From contig NZ_FUEZ01000004.1 in the NCBI RefSeq assembly GCF_900157365.1, forward strand, positions 3,750,966 through 3,814,965: DNA of 64,000 nucleotides, given 5' to 3'. The notes beneath the pieces were generated by a model. It was not told the DNA's origin. It searched no databases and was given only the letters and a program-made list of their open reading frames with translations. The DNA is from Mycobacterium numidiamassiliense. Its GTDB lineage: Bacteria; Actinomycetota; Actinomycetes; Mycobacteriales; Mycobacteriaceae. Shown in pieces: positions 26,648 through 34,865 of the stretch (positions are counted from its first letter, which is position 1; every line of letters starts with the position of its first letter). A program made the position numbers and the translations under genes.

Positions 26648-28224
26648 CAGCACACCGCCGCCAAGGCTTCGGCGCGCACCGCGTTGCGGTCGTCGCCCAG
26701 CCGGACGACGATGCTGCGGGCCTGGTCCGGCGCGGCATCCGGATACTCGGCGCGGTGATGGCAACCCCGGCTTTCGTTGCGGGCCAAGGCAGCAGCGGCC
26801 ACTGCGCGGGCGGTCAACGTCAGCGCCGCGTCTTCGACATCGCGCCGCCCGGCCACCGTGCGAACCCGGGCCTGCGACAGCGTTGCGGACAACCGGTGCA
26901 GCCCAAGGGAATTGCGTACGACCGAGGCGTCGGCGGTCATCGCCTCCTGCAGCGCACGGCGTGGTGACGCGATGTGCGTGATCGGCTCGGGCTCGGTCGC
27001 AGCCGATCGCCCGGCGGCCAACGCATGCACGGCCGCGGCCTGTCCGGCACGGCCACCCACGACCAGACCCTCCAGCAGGCTGTTGGACGCCAGGCGGTTG
27101 GCGCCATGCATCCCGGTCCGGGCCACCTCACCCGCGGCGAACAGGCCGGGCAGCTCGGTGTTGCCGTGCACGTCGGTGACCACACCGCCGCAGCTGTAGT
27201 GAGCCCCGGGAACGACCGGAATCGGTTGGCGGACAGGGTCGATGCCTGCGGCCCGGCAGGAGGCGGTGACATTCGGGAATCGCGTTTCGAAGCCTTCGAT
27301 CGCCCGCGCGTCGAGGTAGACGCACGGGTCGCCGGTGGCCTTCAGCCGCGTGTCTATGGCGCCCGCGACGACGTCGCGCGGCGCCAGGTCACCCATGGGA
27401 TGCACGCCCGCTGTCACCGAATTGCCTTGGCGGTCAATCAATATCGCACCTTCGCCGCGGATGGCCTCGGTGATCAGCGGGCGACGGCCATCGGCGCGTC
27501 CGGCGAACAGCATGGTCGGGTGGAATTGGATGAACTCGACGTCGGCGACGGGAAGGCCCGCCCACAGTGCCAGCGCGATGCCGTCCCCGGTCGATCCGTC
27601 GGGATTGGTGGTCGCGCTGTAGAGATGACCGAGCCCGCCGGAGGCCAGGATCACCGAGGGTGCGCTGATGACCCCGATTCCGTCCGGGTTGCCCACCGAG
27701 ACCCCGGTCACCGCGGTCCCGTCGTGCAGGATTTGCAGTGCGACGTGGCCGCTGCGGATGTCCAGTATCCCGGCGGCGTGGTCAAGGGCGCGCTGGACCT
27801 CGGCGCCGGTGGCGTCGCCCCCGGCGTGCACGATCCGTCGCCGCGAATGCCCGCCCTCGCGGGTCAACGCCCACTGGCCCGGTTCCGATTCGTCGAATTG
27901 TGCTCCGTGTCCGACCAATTCGGTAACCGCGCGGTAGCCGTCGGCGACGATCGAGTACACCGCGTCGGGGTCGCACATTCCCGCGCCCGCGGCCAGGGTG
28001 TCGGCGACGTGCGCGTCGACCGAGTCGTCGTTGTCCGGCAGCACCACAGCGATGCCGCCCTGCGCGTAGTGCGTCGCGGTGACGCCATAGGTCCGGTCCG
28101 CCTTGTTGAGCACGACGACGCTGCGTCCGGCGCGATGGGCGGCCAGCGCGGCGGCCAAGCCCGCGACACCCGTGCCGATGACGACGACGTCGGCGCTGTG
28201 CGCCCAGCTGGAACGGGCCATCAT
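26647..28224 (-). CDS. nadB: L-aspartate oxidase
   Basis: A 525-residue FAD enzyme making iminoaspartate for NadA. DVVVIGTGVAGLAAAL is the dinucleotide-binding motif, THYAQGGIAV the active-site loop and HPMGDLAPRDVVA the substrate region; CGGVVTDVHGNTELPGLFAAGE closes the FAD domain. The start at 28224 overlaps the nadA stop by 4 bases. Confidence 0.97.
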   Translation of the reverse strand: MMARSSWAHSADVVVIGTGVAGLAAALAAHRAGRSVVVLNKADRTYGVTATHYAQGGIAVVLPDNDDSVDAHVADTLAAGAGMCDPDAVYSIVADGYRAVTELVGHGAQFDESEPGQWALTREGGHSRRRIVHAGGDATGAEVQRALDHAAGILDIRSGHVALQILHDGTAVTGVSVGNPDGIGVISAPSVILASGGLGHLYSATTNPDGSTGDGIALALWAGLPVADVEFIQFHPTMLFAGRADGRRPLITEAIRGEGAILIDRQGNSVTAGVHPMGDLAPRDVVAGAIDTRLKATGDPCVYLDARAIEGFETRFPNVTASCRAAGIDPVRQPIPVVPGAHYSCGGVVTDVHGNTELPGLFAAGEVARTGMHGANRLASNSLLEGLVVGGRAGQAAAVHALAAGRSAATEPEPITHIASPRRALQEAMTADASVVRNSLGLHRLSATLSQARVRTVAGRRDVEDAALTLTARAVAAAALARNESRGCHHRAEYPDAAPDQARSIVVRLGDDRNAVRAEALAAVC

Positions 28225-29270
28225 TCGCCGCCGCCCGGCTGGCCGATCTCGATCATCCGCTGCACACTGCGCCGCCCGGCCGCCGCGACGTCCGGGGCGA
28301 CGTGAACCTCGTCAGCACCCTCGACCAGGCAGCGCAACAGGGCCGCGGGGGTGATCATCTTCATGTACTTGCACGACGCACGGTCGTTGACCGCGCGGAA
28401 GTCGACTTCCGGCGCCGCCCTGCGCAACTGATGCAACATGCCGACCTCGGTGGCGACCAGAACCTGGCGGGCACGTGTGTGGTGGGCGGCGTCGAGCATG
28501 CCGCCGGTGGACAGGATCTTCACCCGGTCGGCCGGAAAGGCGCCTTCGCCGGCCAGGTACAAAGCCGAGGTGGCACAACCACATTCGGGGTGGACATACA
28601 GCTCCGCGTCCGGGTGGGCACGGGCCTGCTCGGCCAGCTCGTCGCCGTTGATCCCGGCGTGCACATGGCATTCACCGGCCCAAACGTGCAGGTTTTTGCG
28701 CCCGGTCATCCGGCGAACGTGTGCGCCGAGGAATTGGTCCGGGCAGAACAGCACCTCGCGGTCGGGGTCGATGGACTCGACCACTTCGACCGCGTTGGAC
28801 GAGGTGCAGCAAATGTCGGTGAGCGCCTTGACGGCCGCGGTGGTGTTGACATACGAGACGACGACGGCGTCGGGGTGCTCGTCTTTCCAGGCATGCAGTT
28901 CGTCGGGGGTGATCGAGTCGGCGAGCGAACAGCCGGCCCGCTGATCCGGTATGAGCACGGTCTTGTCGGGACTGAGGATCTTGGCGGTCTCGGCCATGAA
29001 GTGCACGCCGCAGAACACGATGGTGTCCTCAGCTGCGTCGGCCGCAATGCGGGACAGCGCCAACGAGTCGCCGACATGGTCGGCCACGTCCTGAATGGCC
29101 GGCAGCTGGTAGTTGTGCGCCAATAGCGTGGCCCCGCGCAACTCGGTGAGTCGGCGAATCTCGGCGGCCCACAACGCATTACCCTCCACGCCGGTGTAGC
29201 CGGTGGGCGAATCGACGACGTCGGCAATCATGTCGTCGGCGAGCGAGTCCATGCGATTCACGACCGTCAC
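28221..29270 (-). CDS. nadA: Quinolinate synthase
   Basis: A [4Fe-4S] enzyme condensing iminoaspartate with dihydroxyacetone phosphate to quinolinate. HNYQLPAIQDVADHVGDSL, CGVHFMAETAKIL, ICCTSSNA, HPECGCATSAL and NDRASCKYMKMI contain the cluster cysteines and substrate-binding residues. The GTG at 29270, preceded by AGGGG, gives 349 residues. First gene of nadABC and a predicted target of the divergent NrtR-type regulator. Confidence 0.97.
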   Translation of the reverse strand: MTVVNRMDSLADDMIADVVDSPTGYTGVEGNALWAAEIRRLTELRGATLLAHNYQLPAIQDVADHVGDSLALSRIAADAAEDTIVFCGVHFMAETAKILSPDKTVLIPDQRAGCSLADSITPDELHAWKDEHPDAVVVSYVNTTAAVKALTDICCTSSNAVEVVESIDPDREVLFCPDQFLGAHVRRMTGRKNLHVWAGECHVHAGINGDELAEQARAHPDAELYVHPECGCATSALYLAGEGAFPADRVKILSTGGMLDAAHHTRARQVLVATEVGMLHQLRRAAPEVDFRAVNDRASCKYMKMITPAALLRCLVEGADEVHVAPDVAAAGRRSVQRMIEIGQPGGGE

Positions 29271-29293
29271 GGCGGCCCCTTTCGGCGCTGGAG

Positions 29294-29316
29294 GTTTTCG
29301 ACTTATAATCGAAAAC
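29294..29316. promoter_or_regulatory. NrtR-type operator overlapping a bidirectional promoter
   Basis: Perfect 8-base arms GTTTTCGA (29294-29301) and TCGAAAAC (29309-29316) flank 7 bases. On the plus strand the site contains a consensus TATAAT (29304-29309), 7 bases before the regulator ATG at 29317, predicting a leaderless mRNA. On the minus strand TATAAG (29307-29302) serves nadA with a leader of about 25 bases and an AGGGG site. A bound repressor would cover both -10 elements. Confidence 0.85.
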
Positions 29317-30036
29317 ATGCCCAATGGTAGCACCGCCCACGAAGCACTCGCGGTCGTATTCCAGGTTCAGCAGGCCACTGGCCAGGTTAAGGGAGCCCAC
29401 CAAACAGCAAAACCGCAGCTTAACGTGCTGTTATGGCAGCGTGCCCAGCATCCGCAGCGCGGCGCATGGGCACTACCGGGCGGCCTGCTGCGCAACGACG
29501 AGGATCTGATCACGTCGGTGCGCCGCCAACTGGCCGAAAAGGTCGACGTGCAAGAGCTGACGCATCTCGAGCAACTCGCGGTGTTCTCCGATCCGCACCG
29601 GGTGCCCGGCGCCCGGATGATCGCGTCGACCTTCCTGGGCCTGGTGCCCTCCCCCGCCACGCCCGAACTACCGCCGGACACCTGCTGGCATCCGGTGAGC
29701 TCGCTCCCGCCGATGGCCTTCGACCACGGCCCGATGGTGACCCACGCCCGCGCCAGACTCGTCGCGAAGATGTCTTATACGAATATCGGGTTCGCCTTAG
29801 CGCCAAAGGAATTCGCGCTCTCCACGCTGCGTGACATTTATTCCGCGGCGCTGGGCCACCCGGTCGACGCGACGAACCTGCAGCGAGTGCTTGCCCGTCG
29901 CGGCGTCATCACGCAGACCGGCACCATCGCGCAGTCCGGACGCAGCGGAGGCCGGCCCGCCGCCCTGTACCACTTCACCGACTCGCGGCTGCGAGTCACC
30001 GACGAGTTCGCCGCGCTGAGGCCCCCCGGGCCCTAG
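29317..30036 (+). CDS. nrtR: NrtR-type NAD biosynthesis regulator (Nudix-like domain plus winged helix)
   Basis: 239 residues. Residues about 8 to 140 form a Nudix fold. The Nudix box, GGLLRNDEDL then VRRQLAEKV (about 55-76), lacks the glutamates of the REUXEE core, so it probably senses rather than hydrolyses. The C-terminus (FALSTLRDIYSAALG, ARRGVITQTG) is the winged-helix domain of the NrtR family, which represses NAD genes and responds to ADP-ribose-type metabolites or NAD. Divergent from nadA; H37Rv counterpart Rv1593c. Confidence 0.87.
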   Translation: MPNGSTAHEALAVVFQVQQATGQVKGAHQTAKPQLNVLLWQRAQHPQRGAWALPGGLLRNDEDLITSVRRQLAEKVDVQELTHLEQLAVFSDPHRVPGARMIASTFLGLVPSPATPELPPDTCWHPVSSLPPMAFDHGPMVTHARARLVAKMSYTNIGFALAPKEFALSTLRDIYSAALGHPVDATNLQRVLARRGVITQTGTIAQSGRSGGRPAALYHFTDSRLRVTDEFAALRPPGP

Positions 30037-30126
30037 GCCGGCTTTGGACCGCTTTGAATCGCGCCCACCTGCAATTACCGAGACTCCCGCACCCCGAGCA
30101 GCGGTACGTTGGATGGCAATGTCGAC

Positions 30127-30145
30127 GCCGGCGTGGGGCGCCGGC
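30127..30145. terminator. 7-bp GC hairpin between nrtR and the lipase gene
   Basis: GCCGGCG (30127-30133), a TGGGG loop and CGCCGGC (30139-30145) form a perfect stem 90 bases after the nrtR stop. No T-run follows. It could end nrtR transcription or lie in the lipase leader. Apart from it and the GAAGGG site before 30234, the 197-base gap shows nothing I can name. Confidence 0.35.
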
Positions 30146-30233
30146 GGGAGAAAATGGCTCACAGCGCGGCCATGACGTTTTGGTTACCCGCCGTTCATGC
30201 GCGAAAATGCCGTACGGCCTAGAAGGGATCTCA

Positions 30234-31574
30234 ATGGTTGAGCTCGGCAATTTGGCGGGGGCGAGCGGCGCGGAGTGGATCGGTCGGCCGCAGCATGAGC
30301 AATTGCAGCGCAAGGCACGTCCGCTGTTGCCCTGCGACGACCCCTTCTACCAGCCGCCCGACGGCTTTCAACACGCCGAACCGGGCGCCGTGCTGCGCTC
30401 CCGCTGCGTCGAGGTCGCCTTCCTGGGGGTGATTCCCCAGCCCGTCACCGCCGTCCAGCTGCTCTACCGCACCACGGACATGCACGGCGTTGCGGAAGCG
30501 GCCGTGACCACCGTGATCGTCCCGGCTGAACGCGCTCCGGGGCGGACCACCCCACTGCTGTCGTATCAGTGCGCGATCGACGCCATGTCGTCGCGCTGTT
30601 TCCCGTCGTACGCGCTGCGCAGAAGGGCCAAGGCTCTCGGTTCGATCGCCCAGTTGGAGCTCCTCATCGTGGCCGCCGCCCTCGCCGAGGGCTGGGCGGT
30701 GTCAGTGCCCGACCACGAAGGCCTTCGCGGCATGTGGGGGGCGCCCTACGAACCGGGCTATCGCATCCTGGACGGCATCCGCGCCGCCCGGAACTCAGAA
30801 CATGTCGGAATAACCCCATCCGCGCCGATCGGACTCTGGGGATACTCGGGTGGCGGGCTGGCCAGCGCCTGGGCCGCCGAAATGTGCAGCCAATATGCAC
30901 CAGAGCTGGACATCGTCGGGGCGGTGCTGGGCTCACCCGTCGGCGACCTGGGCCATACCTTCCGCCGGCTCAACGGCGGCTTCCTGGCGGGCTTGCCTGC
31001 GATGGTGGTGGCCGCGCTCGCGCACATCTACCCGGGCCTGGACCGCGTCATCAAGGAACACACCAACGCCGAGGGCCGCGCACTGCTGGACAGCCTGGAA
31101 AACATGACCACGGTGGGCGCGGTCTTGCGGATGGCGGGCAAAAACATGGGCGACTATCTCGACGAACCGCTGGAGGACATCCTGTCCAGTCCCGAGGTCA
31201 CCCATGTCTTCGACAGCATCAAGCTGGGCGCCGCGGTACCGGCACCGCCGGTCTTGATCGTGCAGGCCGTGCACGACTACCTCATCGACGTCCACGACAT
31301 CGACACGCTTGCCCACGCCTATTCGGCCGGGGGCGCCAGCGTCAGCTACCACCGCGACGCGTTCAACGAGCACATGCTGCTGCACCCGCTGTCCGCCCCG
31401 ATGACGCTGCGTTGGCTTACCGACCGATTCGCCCGCCGACCGGTGCAGGACCATCTGCTCAGGACCGTCTGGCCGACGATGTTCAACCCGATGACCTACG
31501 CCGGCATGGTGCGACTGGGCATCATCGCCGCCAAGGTCATCACCGGCCGAAAGATCCGCCGCCGACCGCTATGA
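30234..31574 (+). CDS. Secretory-lipase-family alpha/beta hydrolase (Rv1592c-like)
   Basis: 446 residues, the length of H37Rv Rv1592c, an experimentally studied lipase. The nucleophile elbow is GYSGGG (G-x-S-x-G), preceded by DGIRAARN; the later Asp and His probably lie in VHDYLIDVHD and FNEHMLLHP. The fold is the fungal LIP-type secretory lipase family. The ATG at 30234 follows AGAAGGGA. No clear signal peptide is seen. It overlaps the end of the convergent membrane gene by 6 bases. Confidence 0.88.
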   Translation: MVELGNLAGASGAEWIGRPQHEQLQRKARPLLPCDDPFYQPPDGFQHAEPGAVLRSRCVEVAFLGVIPQPVTAVQLLYRTTDMHGVAEAAVTTVIVPAERAPGRTTPLLSYQCAIDAMSSRCFPSYALRRRAKALGSIAQLELLIVAAALAEGWAVSVPDHEGLRGMWGAPYEPGYRILDGIRAARNSEHVGITPSAPIGLWGYSGGGLASAWAAEMCSQYAPELDIVGAVLGSPVGDLGHTFRRLNGGFLAGLPAMVVAALAHIYPGLDRVIKEHTNAEGRALLDSLENMTTVGAVLRMAGKNMGDYLDEPLEDILSSPEVTHVFDSIKLGAAVPAPPVLIVQAVHDYLIDVHDIDTLAHAYSAGGASVSYHRDAFNEHMLLHPLSAPMTLRWLTDRFARRPVQDHLLRTVWPTMFNPMTYAGMVRLGIIAAKVITGRKIRRRPL

Positions 31575-32225
31575 GACGGCGGCCTCGGGAGCATCCGGCT
31601 CGATCGCCAGCGGGGGCGAGTGGTCCTCTAACGGCACAGCTCCCAGGTCGTCGCGGGCATTGCCGGCCGCGAGCACCGCATACACCAGGGCCGCGATGGC
31701 GGCGGGCCACACGAGCGTGATCGCCACCTGCAGCGGCCCGTGCCCGAAGAACACCGGCGGCGCCTCGACGACGTAAGCCACCGACGGGTGGCCCAACAGC
31801 GGTACCGCATCGACGTTCAACGCGCCGTACCGCAGCCGCACCAGCAGCGCCCCGACGCCCGACGCGGCCACCGCGGCGATCACCATGCCGATCGACACCG
31901 CGACGACCATCGCCGGCCCGCGCAGCCGGCGCCACTGCCATACCAGCACCGGCGTCACCACCGCCAGCACGGTCAGTAGCCCCAGCATCAGGCAGGGTAG
32001 GTCGAAGAAGTGGTCGGATTCGGTGCCCAGATAGTCATGCACCCGCTCGCCCGAACGCGTCATCGCCACCACCACATGGATCGGCGGGGCGATCCACGCC
32101 CACAAGGCACCGATGACGATGCCCGTCAGCACGAGCCCGAGCACCGCGATGCCGGTCCCGCGGGGTCGCGACGGCGCGGGCGGGCCCACCGGTTCTGGCG
32201 TCATGGTCTCCACATGTTCGGTCAC
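31569..32225 (-). CDS. Membrane protein of the bio cluster (Rv1591-like)
   Basis: A 218-residue protein with about four hydrophobic segments: around residues 25-45, 70-95, 105-130 and 165-190. The GTG at 32225 overlaps the bsaP stop by 4 bases, so it is probably the last gene of the biotin run. I know of no function. A role in biotin or precursor transport is only a guess from position. Confidence 0.75.
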   Translation of the reverse strand: MTEHVETMTPEPVGPPAPSRPRGTGIAVLGLVLTGIVIGALWAWIAPPIHVVVAMTRSGERVHDYLGTESDHFFDLPCLMLGLLTVLAVVTPVLVWQWRRLRGPAMVVAVSIGMVIAAVAASGVGALLVRLRYGALNVDAVPLLGHPSVAYVVEAPPVFFGHGPLQVAITLVWPAAIAALVYAVLAAGNARDDLGAVPLEDHSPPLAIEPDAPEAAVS

Positions 32226-32470
32226 CGCTGAGTCTCCAGGTCGGCCGAGTCGACCTCGCCATGGCGTGAGCAGCGTGCCCGCCAGCCGTCCGGACGAACC
32301 TGGACGACCATCCGGCGCCCGCACTCCGCACAGAACCGAGGGGGTTCGAGGCCCAATTGGGCGGCGGTAGGCACCGTCGTGCCCCCTAATTCGCCGGTGT
32401 AGACGTTGTAGACGCCGGCGCCGACCGGCGCGCCCAGATCCCCAACCACAACTCTCAAACCTAGCGACAA
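32222..32470 (-). CDS. bsaP: Biotin synthase auxiliary protein BsaP
   Basis: An 82-residue protein with a four-ligand pattern: Cys47-x2-Cys50 (FCAECGRRM) and Cys67-x2-His70 (ARCSRHG). GAGVYNVYTGEL precedes it. It matches Rv1590, described as an iron-sulfur auxiliary protein required for mycobacterial BioB to make biotin. It starts 6 bases after the bioB stop. The start is uncertain: TTG at 32470 gives 82 residues, and in-frame TTG or GTG codons lie 4 to 8 codons later. Confidence 0.85.
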   Translation of the reverse strand: MSLGLRVVVGDLGAPVGAGVYNVYTGELGGTTVPTAAQLGLEPPRFCAECGRRMVVQVRPDGWRARCSRHGEVDSADLETQR

Positions 32471-32476
32471 GCTGGC

Positions 32477-33514
32477 TTACAAGCTGGCATTGAGCGCTTT
32501 GATGGGCATCTGCAGGTCGTCGAGCAGCTGCAGGTCGGCTTCGGCCGGGCGGCCCAACGTGGTCAGGTAGTTCCCGACGATCACGGCGTTGATGCCGCCC
32601 AGGATGCCCTGCTTGGCGCCGAGGTCGCCCAACGTGATCTCACGGCCACCGGCGAACCGCAGCATCGCGCGCGGCAACGCCAGCCGGAATGCGGCCACCG
32701 ACTTCAACGCCTCGCTCGCCGGCAGCACCTCCAGGTCGCCGAACGGCGTGCCGGGGCGGGGGTTGAGGAAGTTCAACGGCACCTCGTCGGGCCCCAATTC
32801 GGCGAGCTCGGCGGCAAATTCCGCGCGCTGCTCGAGCGTCTCGCCCATGCCCAGGATGCCGCCGCAGCACACCTCCATGCCGGCGTCGCGCACCATCGAC
32901 AGCGTCTGCCAGCGCTCTTCCCACGTGTGGGTGGTGACGACGTTGGTGAAGAACGAGCGCGCGGTCTCCAGGTTGTGGTTGTAGCGGTGCACGCCCATCT
33001 CCGAGAGCTGCTCGACCTGCTCGGCGGTGAGCATGCCCAGCGAGCAGGCGATATTGATCTCGACCTCGTCGCGAATGGCCTCGATACCGGCCGCGACCTG
33101 GGTCATCAACCGCTGGTCGGGGCCCCGCACCGCGGCGACGATGCAGAACTCGGTGGCGCCGGACTTGGCGGTTTGCTTGGCCGCCTCGACCAGGCTGGGA
33201 ATGTTGAGCCACGCGCTGCGCACGGGCGAGGCGAACAGCCCGGACTGCGAACAGAAATGGCAGTCCTCCGGGCAGCCGCCGGTCTTCAGGCTGATGATGC
33301 CCTCGACTTCGACGTCGGGGCCGCACCAGCGCATCCGCACCTCGTGGGCCAGCCCCAGCAGCTCCTCGAGCCGGTCATCGGCCAGCTGCAGCACCTGCAG
33401 TACCTGGTCCTTGCTCAACCCCACGCCGCGCTCGAGCACCTGCTCGCGGGCTACGGCCAGAATGTCCGCCGCGCCGCCGGCTTCGGTTGTCGGTCGAGTT
33501 GCCGCTTGAGTCAC
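32477..33514 (-). CDS. bioB: Biotin synthase (radical SAM)
   Basis: Inserts sulfur into dethiobiotin. CPEDCHFC (Cys81, Cys85, Cys88) binds the radical-SAM cluster. HRYNHNLETA, CCGGILGMGE and the Arg-containing LRFAGGREITL belong to the auxiliary-cluster region. The GTG at 33514 with AGGGGAG upstream gives 345 residues. The frame is open for 22 more codons, without similarity. bsaP follows at once. Confidence 0.97.
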   Translation of the reverse strand: MTQAATRPTTEAGGAADILAVAREQVLERGVGLSKDQVLQVLQLADDRLEELLGLAHEVRMRWCGPDVEVEGIISLKTGGCPEDCHFCSQSGLFASPVRSAWLNIPSLVEAAKQTAKSGATEFCIVAAVRGPDQRLMTQVAAGIEAIRDEVEINIACSLGMLTAEQVEQLSEMGVHRYNHNLETARSFFTNVVTTHTWEERWQTLSMVRDAGMEVCCGGILGMGETLEQRAEFAAELAELGPDEVPLNFLNPRPGTPFGDLEVLPASEALKSVAAFRLALPRAMLRFAGGREITLGDLGAKQGILGGINAVIVGNYLTTLGRPAEADLQLLDDLQMPIKALNASL

Positions 33515-33669
33515 CAGGTACTCCCCTGCATCGTTGCCGTGTGCGTACGCCACACGTGCGCCACCGGTCATGGCAGCCATAGAAAATTGCGTTCAAAGTA
33601 GGGTAACGGCCGGAGAACGCGAGGACCGCAGGGGTATACGACCACCATGACTGCGCCGCTGTTCGGCGG

Positions 33670-34176
33670 TTAAAGCGGGTGCTCGACGCGTTTGTCGCCG
33701 TCCCAGCGGCGCAAGCCCGCGAAACTCCCGTCGATCTGCGCCGGCCGGCCCCCGATCCGCAGCGCGCGATCGAGCTGCGCGTCACCGACCCGGCGACCGA
33801 CCGTCACGTGTGCGGTCCACTGGCCAGGCAGCGAATTCGGCATGGCGGCGGGTGTCAGGTGCGGGCGACATAGCCGGTGCACCTCAGCGTGCAGGCTGAG
33901 CAGCTCGCTGGTGGGCACGATCAGCCGGGCGAACACGGCGGCCGCACCGCCGAAGAGCACTGGGGCGCCGACCGTGCACGTCAGCGGCAACCGTTGGACG
34001 ACCGGCCTCAGCAGCTCGTCAACGGCGGGATCGATGTGTTCGGCGACGGCCAGCGTCACATGGGGCCGGCCGGCCGGCTTCTGGCGGGCAATCCCGTCGC
34101 CGGACAAGCCGTCCCAGACGCGGCGGATCGCGGCCTCGGTGTCGGGGTCGAAGAGCAGCTCGATCGAATGGACCAT
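33670..34176 (-). CDS. 2'-5' RNA ligase / cyclic phosphodiesterase superfamily protein
   Basis: A 168-residue protein with the two H-x-T motifs of the 2H phosphoesterase fold: HVTLAVAEH and HVTVGRRVG about 80 residues apart. Such proteins act on 2',3'-cyclic phosphates or 2'-5' linkages in RNA or nucleotides. The ATG shares a base with the bioD stop, so it is coupled to the biotin genes (H37Rv Rv1571 is in the same place). Why it belongs there is not known. Confidence 0.82.
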   Translation of the reverse strand: MVHSIELLFDPDTEAAIRRVWDGLSGDGIARQKPAGRPHVTLAVAEHIDPAVDELLRPVVQRLPLTCTVGAPVLFGGAAAVFARLIVPTSELLSLHAEVHRLCRPHLTPAAMPNSLPGQWTAHVTVGRRVGDAQLDRALRIGGRPAQIDGSFAGLRRWDGDKRVEHPL

Positions 34177-34856
34177 CAGCCGACCAGCGTGGTGACCCAA
34201 CCGCGGTCGAACGCCGCGGCGCTCATCGTCGCGAAATCCGCCGGGCCCAGGGTTCCGGCCCCCGCCGGCAGCGCGGCGCGCACCGGTGCCAGCCGGGTCA
34301 GCGCGGACCGGTTCGAGGTCTCCACCAATCCAGGCTGCCGCGGCCAGCTGCCGATCACCAAGCCAGTGCACGAAAGAGATTGTCCAGCAAGGGATTCCAA
34401 GGTAAGCGCGGTGTGGTTCAGGGTGCCCAACTCCGCGGAGGCCACCAGCAGCACCGCGGCACCCAAGTCGACGGCCAGATCGCGCAGGGTGACGCCCGCG
34501 TCGGCGAGTTCGACGAGCAGCCCGCCGGCACCCTCGACCAGGGTGAGCCGGCCGGGCCGGTCCAGATGGCGAATGAATTGCAGCATCTCATCGCGGCTGG
34601 GCAGCGTCATCCAGGCCTGCTCCGCCGCGGCGGCGGGCGCCAGCGGTTGCGGATATCGCGCCAGCCCGGCGACCGCCGTCACCCCGGACAGCCGGGCCAC
34701 CTCGGCCAGGTCGTCATCACCGGAATCGGTGCCGGTCTGGATGGGTTTGCACACCGCCACGTCGATGCCCGCCTGACGGGCGTGTGAGGCCAGGGCCGCA
34801 ACGGTGATCGTCTTGCCGACCCCGGTGTCGGTGCCCGTGACGACCAGGACGGTCAA
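34176..34856 (-). CDS. bioD: Dethiobiotin synthetase
   Basis: Closes the ureido ring of DAPA with ATP and CO2. VVTGTDTGVGKT is the P-loop, VCKPIQTG the substrate lysine region and VEGAGGLLVEL the switch. 226 residues, as in H37Rv. The start is TTG at 34856, 9 bases after the bioF stop; no ATG or GTG fits the conserved N-terminus. Confidence 0.96.
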   Translation of the reverse strand: MTVLVVTGTDTGVGKTITVAALASHARQAGIDVAVCKPIQTGTDSGDDDLAEVARLSGVTAVAGLARYPQPLAPAAAAEQAWMTLPSRDEMLQFIRHLDRPGRLTLVEGAGGLLVELADAGVTLRDLAVDLGAAVLLVASAELGTLNHTALTLESLAGQSLSCTGLVIGSWPRQPGLVETSNRSALTRLAPVRAALPAGAGTLGPADFATMSAAAFDRGWVTTLVG

Positions 34857-34865
34857 CGGCGCGCC

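Noticed and set aside
30054..30233. Lipase start at 30054 with a longer N-terminus
   Set aside because: The added 60 residues have no similarity, whereas the ATG at 30234 has a ribosome-binding site and gives the expected 446 residues.
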